NCBI GenBank assembly: GCA_025934255.1
Contig: JAICYJ010000016.1
Coordinates: 1-53,667 of the forward strand
Reading direction: 5' to 3'
Source: Thermoleophilia bacterium
GTDB lineage: Bacteria > Actinomycetota > Thermoleophilia > Gaiellales > JAICJC01
Length of the DNA: 53,667 nt
The translations under genes were made by a program, and so were the position numbers. The number at the start of each line of letters is the position of its first letter. The first letter of the stretch is position 1. The notes under the pieces are model-generated. The model worked only from the letters and a program-made list of their open reading frames with translations, ran no database searches and had not been told where the DNA came from. Positions 14,890 to 22,538 of this stretch are shown here, piece by piece.

Positions 14890-15608
14890 TCGACACCCAC
14901 GCGCACCTCGAGCGCTGCGAGCAGGGCCCCGACGCCGCGATCGACGAGGCTGACGCCGCCGGCGTCGAGCGCATCCTCACGATCGGCCGCGACCAGGCGG
15001 TCGACCTCGCCGCCCGCCATCCCGGCGTGTGGGCGATCGTCGGCTGGCACCCGCACGAGGCCGCGGAGGCCGACGTCGAGACCCTGCGGCCGCTGCTGGC
15101 CCGTCCCAGGGTGGTCGCGCTGGGCGAGGTCGGCCTCGACTTCTACCGCAACAACGCCCCGCCCGACGATCAGCGCCGCGTGTTCGCCGCGCAGATCGAG
15201 CTGGCAAACGAGCTGGGCCTGCCGCTCGTGATCCACACCCGCGATGCGGACGACGAGACGTTCCCGATGCTCGAGGGCGCGCGGGTGCCCGTGGTGCTGC
15301 ACTGCTTCTCCTCACCGCAGCGGCTGGACGAGGCGGTGGCGCGCGGCTACCTGCTGTCGTTCGCGGGCAACGTCACGTACCCCAAGGCGGTGGAGCTGCA
15401 GCAGGCCGCCGCGCGGGTGCCCGACGACCTGCTGCTGGCCGAGACCGACAGCCCGTTCCTGGCTCCGGTGCCGCTCCGCGGCCGCCCCAACTCGCCGGCC
15501 AACCTGCTGCACACGCTGGCGTTCCTGGCCGGCCTGCGCGGCGTCGACGCAGCCTCCCTGGGCGAGCTGATCGAGCGCAACGCAGCGCGCGTGTTCGGGC
15601 TGCCGTGA
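14886..15608 (+). CDS. tatD: TatD-family metal-dependent DNase
   Basis: A 240-residue TIM-barrel hydrolase. Metal ligands are visible in MIDTHAHLE (HxH), ALGEVGLDFY (Glu), LPLVIHTRDA (His), VVLHCFSS (His) and LLAETDSPFL (Asp). Family members are 3'-5' exonucleases or deoxyribonucleases linked to repair and quality control. The GTG start overlaps the metG stop (GTGA), and its own stop overlaps the GTG of the next gene in the same way. Confidence 0.92.
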   Translation: MIDTHAHLERCEQGPDAAIDEADAAGVERILTIGRDQAVDLAARHPGVWAIVGWHPHEAAEADVETLRPLLARPRVVALGEVGLDFYRNNAPPDDQRRVFAAQIELANELGLPLVIHTRDADDETFPMLEGARVPVVLHCFSSPQRLDEAVARGYLLSFAGNVTYPKAVELQQAAARVPDDLLLAETDSPFLAPVPLRGRPNSPANLLHTLAFLAGLRGVDAASLGELIERNAARVFGLP

Positions 15609-16427
15609 GCACCGCCGCGCTGGCCCTGGCGCTCTCCGCGGCGCTGGTGCATGCGTTCTGGAACGTGCTGGTGGGGGGGCGCCCGCGACCCCCAGCCGGC
15701 CGCTGCCGTCGCGATGCTGGCCTCGGTCGCGGTGGGGCTGCCGCTGGCCGTGGCCAGCTGGGACGTGCAGGCGGGTGTCGCTCCCTGGGCGGTTGCCTCG
15801 GCCGTGCTGGAGCTGGCCTACATCGTGCTGCTGGCGGCGGCCTACCGCCGCGCCGACGTCTCGGTGATCTACCCGATCGCGCGCGGCGCCGCCCCGGTGC
15901 TGGTGCTGGCGGCGGCGATCGTGACCGGGGTCGCCACCGGGCCGCTGCAGCTGGCCGGCGTGCTGCTGGTGACGGGCGGGATCGGCATCGTGTCCAGAAG
16001 CGGCGACCGGGCGGGGCGCCGCGACGTGCTGCTGGCGCTGACGGTGGCCGCGTCGATCGCGGGGTACACGCTGGTCGACAAGCACGGGCTCCGCTACGCC
16101 TCGCCGGTGCCCTACCTGGAACTGGTGATGGTGTGGCCGGCGCTGGCCTACGCGGGCTGGGTCGCCTCCCGCGACGGCACGGCCGCGCTGCGGGCGGCCG
16201 CGGGACGCTCGGCGGTGGTGGCCGGCGTCGGCATGTTCGCGGCCTACGCGCTGGTGCTGGCGGCGCTGCAGCGTGCCCCCGCCGCATCGGTCTCGGCGGT
16301 GCGCGAATCGAGCATCGTGGTGGCGCCGCTGCTGGCCGCGGCCCTGGCCTGGCGGCGGCCCGACCCGCGCACCGTGCTGGGCGCCGCGGTGGTGGCGGGC
16401 GGGGTGGCGCTGGTGGCGCTGGCATGA
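15605..16427 (+). CDS. EamA/DMT-family transporter, frameshifted in a 7-G run
   Basis: Encodes a drug/metabolite-type exporter of about ten helices (two EamA repeats), but the frame breaks early. From the GTG at 15605 the reading is STAALALALSAALVHAFWNV, the normal first helix. At the run of seven G (15673-15679) it shifts, and the natural continuation (ARDPQPAAAVAMLASVAVGL) is in the next frame. Removing one G restores a single 273-codon protein ending GGVALVALA. The rest is intact, with helices such as ELAYIVLLAAAYRRADVSVI and AAYALVLAALQRAPA. It could be a sequencing error, slippage-based phase variation or a recent pseudogene. A start at 15651 would lack helix 1. Confidence 0.75.
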
Positions 16428-16434
16428 TCCGCCC

Positions 16435-17205
16435 GTGAGCAAGCAGGCCTCCATCGCCCGGCTGCGCGAGCTCGGCATCACGCCCAACCGCGACCTCGGC
16501 CAGAACTTCCTGATCGACGACAACGTGCTGGGCATGATCGGCTCGGTTGCGCCGCTGCGCGACGACGACGTGGTGCTGGAGGTGGGGCCGGGCCTGGGCG
16601 TGCTGACGCGCTGGCTGGCCGAGCGCACCCGGCTGGTGCATGCGATCGAGATCGACCGCCGGCTGCAGCCGGCGCTGGCGATCACGCTGGAGGGCGTGGA
16701 CAACGTGCGGCTGCTGTTCGCCGACGCCATGCGCGTCGACTTCGGGTCGCTTCGGCCGCCGCCGGCGGCGATGGTCGCCAACCTGCCCTACAGCGTGGCG
16801 ACGCCGGTGATCATGGACGCCCTGCCCGTGTGTGACCGGTTCTGCGTGATGGTGCAGCGCGAGATCGCCGACCGGCTGTTCGCCGCTCCCGCCAGCAAGG
16901 CCTACGGCGCCGTCTCGGTGCTGGTGCAGCTGTCCTGCTCGCGGCTGGCGATGCGCCCCGTGTCGCGCAACGTGTTCACGCCGGTGCCGCGGGTCGACTC
17001 GGCGCTGGTCGCGTTCGAGCGGCGCTCCGCGATCGCCGCCGGGCGGGACTGGCCGCGGCTGTCGCAGGTGGTGCACGCCGCGTTCGCCCACCGCCGCAAG
17101 CGGCTGGGCAACTCGCTGCGGCTGGCCGGCATGGAGGCCCCGGCCGATCTGGCCGGCCTGCGGGCCGAGCAGCTGGCGCCGGAGCAGTTCCTGGAGCTGC
17201 TGTGA
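16435..17205 (+). CDS. rsmA: 16S rRNA dimethyladenosine transferase
   Basis: RsmA (KsgA) dimethylates the two adenines near the 3' end of 16S rRNA. The 256-residue protein shows the family N-terminus LGQNFLIDDNVL, SAM motif I LEVGPGLGVLTRWLA, the acidic EID, and the catalytic NLPYSVATPV. The C-terminal domain has FTPVPRVDSALV and FAHRRKRLGNSL. Its GTG start lies 7 nt after the transporter stop. The stop overlaps the GTG of ispE. Confidence 0.95.
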   Translation: MSKQASIARLRELGITPNRDLGQNFLIDDNVLGMIGSVAPLRDDDVVLEVGPGLGVLTRWLAERTRLVHAIEIDRRLQPALAITLEGVDNVRLLFADAMRVDFGSLRPPPAAMVANLPYSVATPVIMDALPVCDRFCVMVQREIADRLFAAPASKAYGAVSVLVQLSCSRLAMRPVSRNVFTPVPRVDSALVAFERRSAIAAGRDWPRLSQVVHAAFAHRRKRLGNSLRLAGMEAPADLAGLRAEQLAPEQFLELL

Positions 17206-17984
17206 TCCTGAGCGCCCCCGCCAAGATCAACCTCTGCCTGCGGGTCGGCCCGCTCCGTGACGACGGCTTCCACCGGCTCGCCACCGTGTTCGTCGCGATC
17301 GACCTGCGCGACACGATCGAGCTGCACCCGGCCCCGGCCACCAGCGTCGAGGGGTTTCCGGACACGCTGATCACCCGTGCACTGGAGGCGCTGGGCGAGT
17401 CGCGGCGGGTGGTGCTGGACAAGCGGATCCCGGTGGCGGCCGGCCTGGGCGGCGGCTCGTCCGACGCGGCCGCGGTGCTGCGCGCGCTGCGCCGTCGCCG
17501 GCCGGTGGACGAGCTGTACGCGATCGCCCGGTCGCTGGGGTCCGACGTGCCCTTCTTCCTGTCGGGCCTGGAGGTGGCGCTGGGCACGGGCCGCGGGGAC
17601 GTGCTGCAGCCGCTGCCGGACTTTCCGCGCAGCTTCGGGGTGCTGCTGGTGCCGTCACAGGAGCGGCTGTCGGCGGCCGACGTCTTCGCGAGGGCGCAGC
17701 CGAACGAGATCTATCCGGCGGTTCGGGGCGACCTGATCCGGGGCGTGCACACGGTTCGCTCGGCGGCCGACGTGGCCGGGCTGGTGGCGAACGACCTGGA
17801 GCCGGCCGCGATCGAGCTGTGCCCGGGGATCGCGGATGCGCTCGCGTCCGTGCGCGCGGCCGGCGCCCTGGCCGCCGCCGTCTCGGGCAGCGGCCCCACC
17901 GTGTTCGGCCTGTTCGGTGACCGTGCCGCCGCCGAGGCGGCGCAGGCGCTGATTCCGGGCTCGATCGCCACGTCGCCCGTGTAG
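17202..17984 (+). CDS. ispE: 4-diphosphocytidyl-2-C-methyl-D-erythritol kinase
   Basis: IspE phosphorylates CDP-methylerythritol in the MEP isoprenoid pathway. The 260-residue GHMP kinase has SAPAKINLCLRVGPLRDDGFH at the start (Lys and Asn of the active site), the ATP loop PVAAGLGGGSSDAAAVL, GSDVPFFL with the catalytic Asp, and the GHMP C-terminal motif AVSGSGPTVFGLF. It overlaps rsmA by 4 bp. Its TAG stop lies inside the TAGAAT -10 element of the next gene. Confidence 0.95.
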   Translation: MILSAPAKINLCLRVGPLRDDGFHRLATVFVAIDLRDTIELHPAPATSVEGFPDTLITRALEALGESRRVVLDKRIPVAAGLGGGSSDAAAVLRALRRRRPVDELYAIARSLGSDVPFFLSGLEVALGTGRGDVLQPLPDFPRSFGVLLVPSQERLSAADVFARAQPNEIYPAVRGDLIRGVHTVRSAADVAGLVANDLEPAAIELCPGIADALASVRAAGALAAAVSGSGPTVFGLFGDRAAAEAAQALIPGSIATSPV

Positions 17985-17987
17985 AAT
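17982..17987 (+). promoter_or_regulatory. -10 element overlapping the ispE stop codon
   Basis: TAGAAT, whose first three bases are the ispE stop. It ends 6 nt before the ATG at 17994, the tightest leaderless spacing in the window. Confidence 0.5.
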
Positions 17988-17993
17988 TGAGCC

Positions 17994-18371
17994 ATGGCCG
18001 AATGGAACCTCTCAAGCGACCAGGTCACCCTCGAGCAGAAGCCGAGGCGGCGCAGCCCGGTCCGCTGGGTGCGCGACAACAGCATCCGCATCGCCGTGGT
18101 GGTCGGATTCGTCGAGGCCGCGTTTGCGTGGCACGTCGGCTTCAGGCTGATGTGGCTGGTGGGCGTGCTCGCGGTGCTGTCGTACCTCTACCTGCGGCGC
18201 CGGGTGCCGCCCGCCGCGCGCCGGCCGCTGTGGGTGGTGGCCATGTCACAGGCGGTCGCCGGAATCGTGGTGCCCGCCATCTTCGGGCTGTTCTTCTTCG
18301 CCGCGATCGTGGGGGCACTCCTGCTCGTGATCATGGTGCTGGTGTTATTGGGCGACCTGCGCCGCACCTAG
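17994..18371 (+). CDS. Small membrane protein of unknown function
   Basis: A 125-residue protein with a short cytoplasmic N-terminus rich in Arg and Lys (EQKPRRRSPVRWVRD). Three to four hydrophobic segments follow (about residues 30-50, 51-68, 82-100 and 101-120), and it ends in the basic GDLRRT. I recognise no catalytic motif or named domain. It sits between ispE and tRNA-Gln and has its own -10 element. Codon use matches the neighbours, so it is a real gene. It may be an actinobacterial-specific conserved membrane protein, but nothing in the sequence gives a function. Confidence 0.75.
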   Translation: MAEWNLSSDQVTLEQKPRRRSPVRWVRDNSIRIAVVVGFVEAAFAWHVGFRLMWLVGVLAVLSYLYLRRRVPPAARRPLWVVAMSQAVAGIVVPAIFGLFFFAAIVGALLLVIMVLVLLGDLRRT

Positions 18372-18384
18372 AAATCCCGATCCG

Positions 18385-18390
18385 TATACT
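18385..18390 (+). promoter_or_regulatory. -10 element for tRNA-Gln
   Basis: TATACT, close to the consensus, lies 27 nt upstream of the tRNA acceptor stem and 13 bp after the preceding stop codon. Confidence 0.5.
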
Positions 18391-18417
18391 CGTGGTGGTT
18401 GCCTGACCGCACGGCGA

Positions 18418-18488
18418 TGGGGCGTGGCCAAGTGGTAAGGCAGCGGGTTTTGGTCCCGCGACCCCTGGTTCGAATCCAGGCGCCCCAG
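18418..18488 (+). tRNA. tRNA-Gln (anticodon TTG)
   Basis: A 71-nt cloverleaf. The acceptor arms TGGGGCG and CGCCCCA pair over 7 bp with discriminator G. The D arm is GCC/GGC. The anticodon stem GCGGG/CCCGC carries the loop TTTTGGT with anticodon TTG. The T arm CCTGG/CCAGG carries TTCGAAT. The variable loop is 4 nt. CCA is not encoded. The glmU start codon is only 18 nt downstream, so tRNA and glmU may share a transcript. Confidence 0.97.
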
Positions 18489-18506
18489 TCTCCCTCTTTG
18501 AGTGAA

Positions 18507-19841
18507 ATGACCCAACCGCTCGCCTGCCTCGTCCTCGCCGCCGGCAAGGGCACGCGCATGAAGTCGCGCCTGCCCAAGCTGCTGCACACCGCCTGCGGCC
18601 GCCCGCTGCTGGGCTGGTCGCTGGCCGCCGTGGAGCCGCTGGGGGCGGACCCGGCCGTGGTGATCGTCCCGCCCGATCTGCCGGAGCTGGACGCGCTCGT
18701 GCCCGGATGGGCGTCGACCGCCGTCCAGCACAGCGCGCGCGGCACCGGCGATGCCGTCCTGGCCGGCCGCGAGGCGCTGTCCGGCTTCGCCGGCGACGTG
18801 CTGATCATGAACGCCGACCACCCGCTGGTCGAGGCGGAGACGCTGCTGGCGATGGCGGCGGCGCACCGCGAGGCCGGCGCGGCGGCCACGCTGCTTACGT
18901 TCGACCGCACCGACACGATCGGCGGCGACTTCGGGCGGATCGTGCGCAGGAGCGGGGGAGCCGTGGAGGCGATCGTCGAGCTCCGTGACGCCGACGACGA
19001 CCAGCGCGCGCTGCGCGAGGTGAACGGCGGGTACTACGTCGTCCGCAGCGACCGGCTGTGGTCGGCGCTCGACCGGATCACCGACCAGAACGACCAGGGC
19101 GAGCTGTACCTGACCGACATCGTTGCGATCCTGGCCACCGACGGCGACGTCGTGCACGCCCACCGCCACGACGATCCGCTGGTGGCCAAGGGCGTCAACA
19201 CCCGGGTCGACCTGGCCGAGGCCGACGCCGAGCTGCGGGCCCGGATCAACCGCGGCCACATGCTTGCCGGCGTCACCATCGTCGATCCCGCCAGCACGTT
19301 CATCGAGCCCGGGGTCGAGATCGAGGCCGACGCCACCGTGCACCCGTTCACCGTGCTGCGCGGCGCCACCCGCGTCGGGGCCGGCGCGCAGGTGGGCCCG
19401 CACGCCGTGGCGGTCGACGCCACCATCGGACGAGATGCCCTGGTCGGCCCGTTCTGCTACCTTCGCCCGGGAGCGACCCTGATGGACGGCGCCAAGGCGG
19501 GCACCTACGTTGAGATCAAGAACTCGGTGATCGGAGAAGGCGCGAAGGTGCCGCACCTGTCCTACATCGGAGACGCCGAGGTGGGCTCCGGCAGCAACAT
19601 CGGGGCGGGCGCGATCACCGCCAACTACGACGGCAACGAGAAGCAGCGCACCACCATCGGCAGGGACGTCCACACCAGCTCTCATAATGTCTTCGTCGCC
19701 CCGGTCACGATCGGTGACGGTGCCTGGACGGGCGCCGGATCGGTCATCACCAACGACATCCCACCCGACGCGCTGGGAGTGGCTCGTGCCAAGCAGACCA
19801 ACATCGAAGGATATGGACGCCGAAAGCGCCGTCAGCGTTGA
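18507..19841 (+). CDS. glmU: Bifunctional GlcNAc-1-phosphate uridyltransferase / glucosamine-1-phosphate acetyltransferase
   Basis: Makes UDP-GlcNAc for peptidoglycan and other glycans. The N-terminal pyrophosphorylase domain opens with LVLAAGKGTRMKSRLPKLLH and has QHSARGTGDAV, MNADHPL and EVNGGYYV. From about residue 245 a left-handed beta-helix of hexapeptide repeats forms the acetyltransferase: VTIVDPAST, GPFCYLRPGA, GTYVEIKNSVIGEG, PHLSYIGDAEVGSGSNIGAG, NYDGNEKQRTTIG. At 444 residues it is of usual length. The ATG follows AGTGAA and starts 18 nt after the tRNA. Its end overlaps the start of prs. Confidence 0.96.
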   Translation: MTQPLACLVLAAGKGTRMKSRLPKLLHTACGRPLLGWSLAAVEPLGADPAVVIVPPDLPELDALVPGWASTAVQHSARGTGDAVLAGREALSGFAGDVLIMNADHPLVEAETLLAMAAAHREAGAAATLLTFDRTDTIGGDFGRIVRRSGGAVEAIVELRDADDDQRALREVNGGYYVVRSDRLWSALDRITDQNDQGELYLTDIVAILATDGDVVHAHRHDDPLVAKGVNTRVDLAEADAELRARINRGHMLAGVTIVDPASTFIEPGVEIEADATVHPFTVLRGATRVGAGAQVGPHAVAVDATIGRDALVGPFCYLRPGATLMDGAKAGTYVEIKNSVIGEGAKVPHLSYIGDAEVGSGSNIGAGAITANYDGNEKQRTTIGRDVHTSSHNVFVAPVTIGDGAWTGAGSVITNDIPPDALGVARAKQTNIEGYGRRKRRQR

Positions 19842-20895
19842 GTCGCCGATACCGCTGTTCGCGACCGTTCCGGGCAGCGCGCCGGCGGTGAGCGACTCCC
19901 CGCACGCGACCTGGATGGAGCGGGCGCCGCACAAGCGGCTGATGCTGTTCAGCGGGCGCTCCAACCCGGAGCTGGGCGCGAAGATCGCCGAGCACCTCGG
20001 CATCGAGCTGGGCCGGGCCACGCTCAAGACCTTCACCAACGGCGAGGTCTACGTGCGCTACGAGGAGTCGATCCGCGGCGCCGACATGTTCATCGTGCAG
20101 TCCTGCTCGTCGCCGACGAACGACTCGCTGATGGAGCTCCTGATCATGATCAACGCGGCCCGCCTGGCTTCGGCCAAGCGGATCACGGCCGTGATGCCCT
20201 GGTACCCCTACTCGCGGCAGGACAAGAAGAGCGCGCCCCGCGAGCCGATCACGTCGAAGCTCGTAGCCGACATGATCGAGGCCGCGGGGGCCGACCGGGT
20301 GCTGACCATGGACCTGCACGCGGGCCAGCTGCAGGGCTTCTTTAAGATCCCCGTCGACCACATGACCTCGGTGCCGCTGCTTGCCGACCACTTCAAGCTG
20401 GTGGTGGGCGATGTCCCGCCTGACGACATCGTGGTCGTGTCCGGCGACGCCGGCCGCGCAAAGCTGGCCAAGAAGTTCTCCGAGATGCTGGGCTCCGGCT
20501 TCGCGCTGATCACAAAGGAGCGCCCCGAGCAGCAGGTGGCCGAGGTGACCAACGTGATCGGCCGCGTGCGCGACAAGGTCTGCGTCGTGATCGACGACAT
20601 CATCGACACGGCCGGCACGCTCTGCGCCGGCGGCGAGGCGCTGATGGAGCACGGCGCCACCGAGGTCTACGCCTGCGCCACCCACGCCGTCTTCTCCGGG
20701 CGGGCGCTCGAGACCCTCGAGGCATCCGTCTTCAAGCAGGTGGTCGTAACCGACACCATCCCCACGAACGCCGTCGAGCGGCCGGACAAGGTGCGGGTGC
20801 TGTCGGTTGCGCCGATTCTGGCTGATACCATCTCCAACGTCTTCAACGACGACTCGGTGTCGGGCCTGTTCCACGGCGGAAACCAGCTGTTCTAG
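19813..20895 (+). CDS. prs: Ribose-phosphate pyrophosphokinase, with N-terminal extension
   Basis: Makes PRPP from ribose-5-phosphate and ATP, supplying purines, pyrimidines, histidine (hisG in this window) and tryptophan. The 360-residue protein has the domain start LMLFSGRSNPELG, the flexible loop YPYSRQDKKSAPREPI, LTMDLHAGQLQGFF and the PRPP-binding VVIDDIIDTAGTLC. About 40 residues precede the normal start. The ATG at 19813 has GAAGG 2 nt upstream and overlaps glmU by 29 bp. An ATG at 19915 (MERAPHKRLML) would give a standard-length enzyme without a clear ribosome-binding site. Confidence 0.92.
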   Translation: MDAESAVSVESPIPLFATVPGSAPAVSDSPHATWMERAPHKRLMLFSGRSNPELGAKIAEHLGIELGRATLKTFTNGEVYVRYEESIRGADMFIVQSCSSPTNDSLMELLIMINAARLASAKRITAVMPWYPYSRQDKKSAPREPITSKLVADMIEAAGADRVLTMDLHAGQLQGFFKIPVDHMTSVPLLADHFKLVVGDVPPDDIVVVSGDAGRAKLAKKFSEMLGSGFALITKERPEQQVAEVTNVIGRVRDKVCVVIDDIIDTAGTLCAGGEALMEHGATEVYACATHAVFSGRALETLEASVFKQVVVTDTIPTNAVERPDKVRVLSVAPILADTISNVFNDDSVSGLFHGGNQLF

Positions 20896-20929
20896 GCGCC
20901 CGGCTCGTCACGGTATCCGGGAGCGATCG

Positions 20930-21634
20930 ATGGCTGATGTGAAACTACAGGTGCGCCTGCGGGAAGAGCGCGGCGGAAAGCTTGCGCGGGCGATGCGCGC
21001 CGCGGGCGACATCCCCGGCGTCCTCTACACGTCGCGGAGCGGCAGCGAGGGCTCGCAGGCGATCGTCGTCGGCGCGCGCGACCTGCGCACGGCCGTCTCC
21101 GGCTCGGGCGGCACCCACGCCGTCATCGACCTCACCATCGACGGGGCCGGCAAGACGCACCCCGTCGTGATCAAGGACATGCAGCTCGACCCGGTCCGCG
21201 ACCGCGTGATCCACATCGACTTCCACGAGGTGCGGCTCGACCAGCCGATCAACACCGTCGTGCGCGTCCATATCGAGGGCATACCGCACGGCGTCGAGAT
21301 GGGCGGCGTGCTCAGCCAGCCCACCCATGAGCTGAACATCTCGGTGCTGCCGACCGCCATCCCCGAGCAGATCGTGGTCGACGTCAGCGAGCTCGAGATC
21401 GGCAGCTCCCTGCGCCTGGTTGAGGTTGACGGCCTCGAGGGCGTGACGTTCCTGGACGACCCCGAGAGCACCGTGCTGGCCACGGTCACCGCCCCCATCG
21501 CCGAGGAGGAGCTCGAGCCGGAGGAGGGCGAGGAGGGCGTCGAGGGCGAGGAGGGCGTCGAGGGCGAGGAGGCCGGCGAGGGCGAGGCCGCGGACGGCGA
21601 GACTCCGGCGGAGGCACCCGCAGGCGACGAGTAG
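20930..21634 (+). CDS. rplY: 50S ribosomal protein L25/general stress protein Ctc
   Basis: A 234-residue CTC-type L25 that binds 5S rRNA. The N-terminal L25 domain begins LQVRLREERGGKLARAMRAAG with IPGVLY and the end phrase DPVRDRVIHIDFHEV. The C-terminal beta domain includes GVEMGGVLSQPTHELNI. The last 45 residues are very acidic, with repeats of EEGVEGEE encoded by repeated GGCGAGGAGGGCGTCGAG units. GGGAG precedes the ATG by 6 nt. Pth follows after 6 bp, a common pairing of translation genes. Confidence 0.94.
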   Translation: MADVKLQVRLREERGGKLARAMRAAGDIPGVLYTSRSGSEGSQAIVVGARDLRTAVSGSGGTHAVIDLTIDGAGKTHPVVIKDMQLDPVRDRVIHIDFHEVRLDQPINTVVRVHIEGIPHGVEMGGVLSQPTHELNISVLPTAIPEQIVVDVSELEIGSSLRLVEVDGLEGVTFLDDPESTVLATVTAPIAEEELEPEEGEEGVEGEEGVEGEEAGEGEAADGETPAEAPAGDE

Positions 21635-21640
21635 CGTCGG

Positions 21641-22246
21641 GTGAGCCTGCTTCGCCGATCGCGCGAGCCGTCGCTCTCCCACCTGGTGGTCGGTCTCGGC
21701 AATCCCGGGGCGCGCTATCGGGACACGCGCCACAACCTGGGCCGGCGGGCGGTCGAGCTGATCGCGGACGAGCTGGGCGGGAGCTGGCGGTCGCGCTGGA
21801 ACGGACGGGTCAGCGAGCTGCGCGACGGAGACGAGCGGCTGGCACTGCTGGTGCCGGAGACGTTCATGAACGAGTCGGGCCGCTCGGTTGCGCCCGCGCT
21901 GCGGTTCTACAAGCTGCCGCCGGAGCGGCTGGTCGTCGTCCACGACGAGCTCGACCTGGAGCTGGGCGACGTACGGGCAAAGCAGGGCGGCGGGCTGGCC
22001 GGGCACAACGGCCTGCGCTCGCTGGCCGATGCAATCGGCACGCAGGACTTCCTGCGCGTGCGGATCGGGATCGGCAGACCGGAGCGGGGCGACCGCAGGC
22101 CAGTGGCCGACTGGGTGCTGCAGCCGTTCCCGCCGGGCACCGATGTCGACCGCCTGGTGCGCGACGGCGCCGACTGCGCGCTGTCGGTGCTGCGTGACGG
22201 GGTGGACGTGGCCATGCGCACGTGGAACGGCAGCACCACGGCGTAG
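21641..22246 (+). CDS. pth: Peptidyl-tRNA hydrolase
   Basis: Releases tRNA from peptidyl-tRNA that drops off ribosomes. The 201-residue protein shows LVVGLGNPGARYRDTRHNLG with the active-site Asn and His, FMNESGRSV, VVVHDELDLELG with the catalytic Asp, and GGGLAGHNGLRSL. A 10-residue N-terminal extension (SLLRRSREPS) precedes the domain. GTG start 6 bp after the L25 stop. Confidence 0.95.
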   Translation: MSLLRRSREPSLSHLVVGLGNPGARYRDTRHNLGRRAVELIADELGGSWRSRWNGRVSELRDGDERLALLVPETFMNESGRSVAPALRFYKLPPERLVVVHDELDLELGDVRAKQGGGLAGHNGLRSLADAIGTQDFLRVRIGIGRPERGDRRPVADWVLQPFPPGTDVDRLVRDGADCALSVLRDGVDVAMRTWNGSTTA

Positions 22247-22260
22247 CCGCGCGCCTCGAG

Positions 22261-22497
22261 CTACGCCACGATGCGGATGCGCTCGGCCTCAACGACGTCG
22301 GCCGGCGCCTCGACGACGTCCGCGCGGTTGTCCAGCCGCTGCTCGAACGCGCGCCGCAGATCCTCGCCGCGCATGCGCGGCGCGCTGGAGATCCTCCAGC
22401 AGGCCAGCTTCGCCTCCAGCCGGCGCACCATCTCCGGCGGCTCGTACAGCCGCGTGCGCACCTGGTATTCGCTCATTCCGCGCGAGGTCATTCGCAT
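22261..22497 (-). CDS. Small protein of unknown function
   Basis: A 78-residue protein with strong GC-rich third codon positions on this strand. It contains a helical segment EMVRRLEAKLACWRISSAPR and an acidic C-terminus. No domain is recognised. The ATG at 22497 has TACGCT (22511-22506, minus strand) 8 nt upstream. ATG codons at 22491 and 22476 are alternatives. It lies between the convergent pth and the minus-strand M20 peptidase gene and may be transcribed on its own. Confidence 0.6.
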   Translation of the reverse strand: MRMTSRGMSEYQVRTRLYEPPEMVRRLEAKLACWRISSAPRMRGEDLRRAFEQRLDNRADVVEAPADVVEAERIRIVA

Positions 22498-22505
22498 CGC
22501 GCGCA

Positions 22506-22511
22506 AGCGTA
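22506..22511 (-). promoter_or_regulatory. Putative -10 element for the 78-residue protein gene
   Basis: TACGCT on the minus strand, 8 nt before the ATG, in the 41-bp gap after the M20 peptidase gene. Confidence 0.35.
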
Positions 22512-22538
22512 ACCCCTTCGACGGACGGCGTCCACTCC

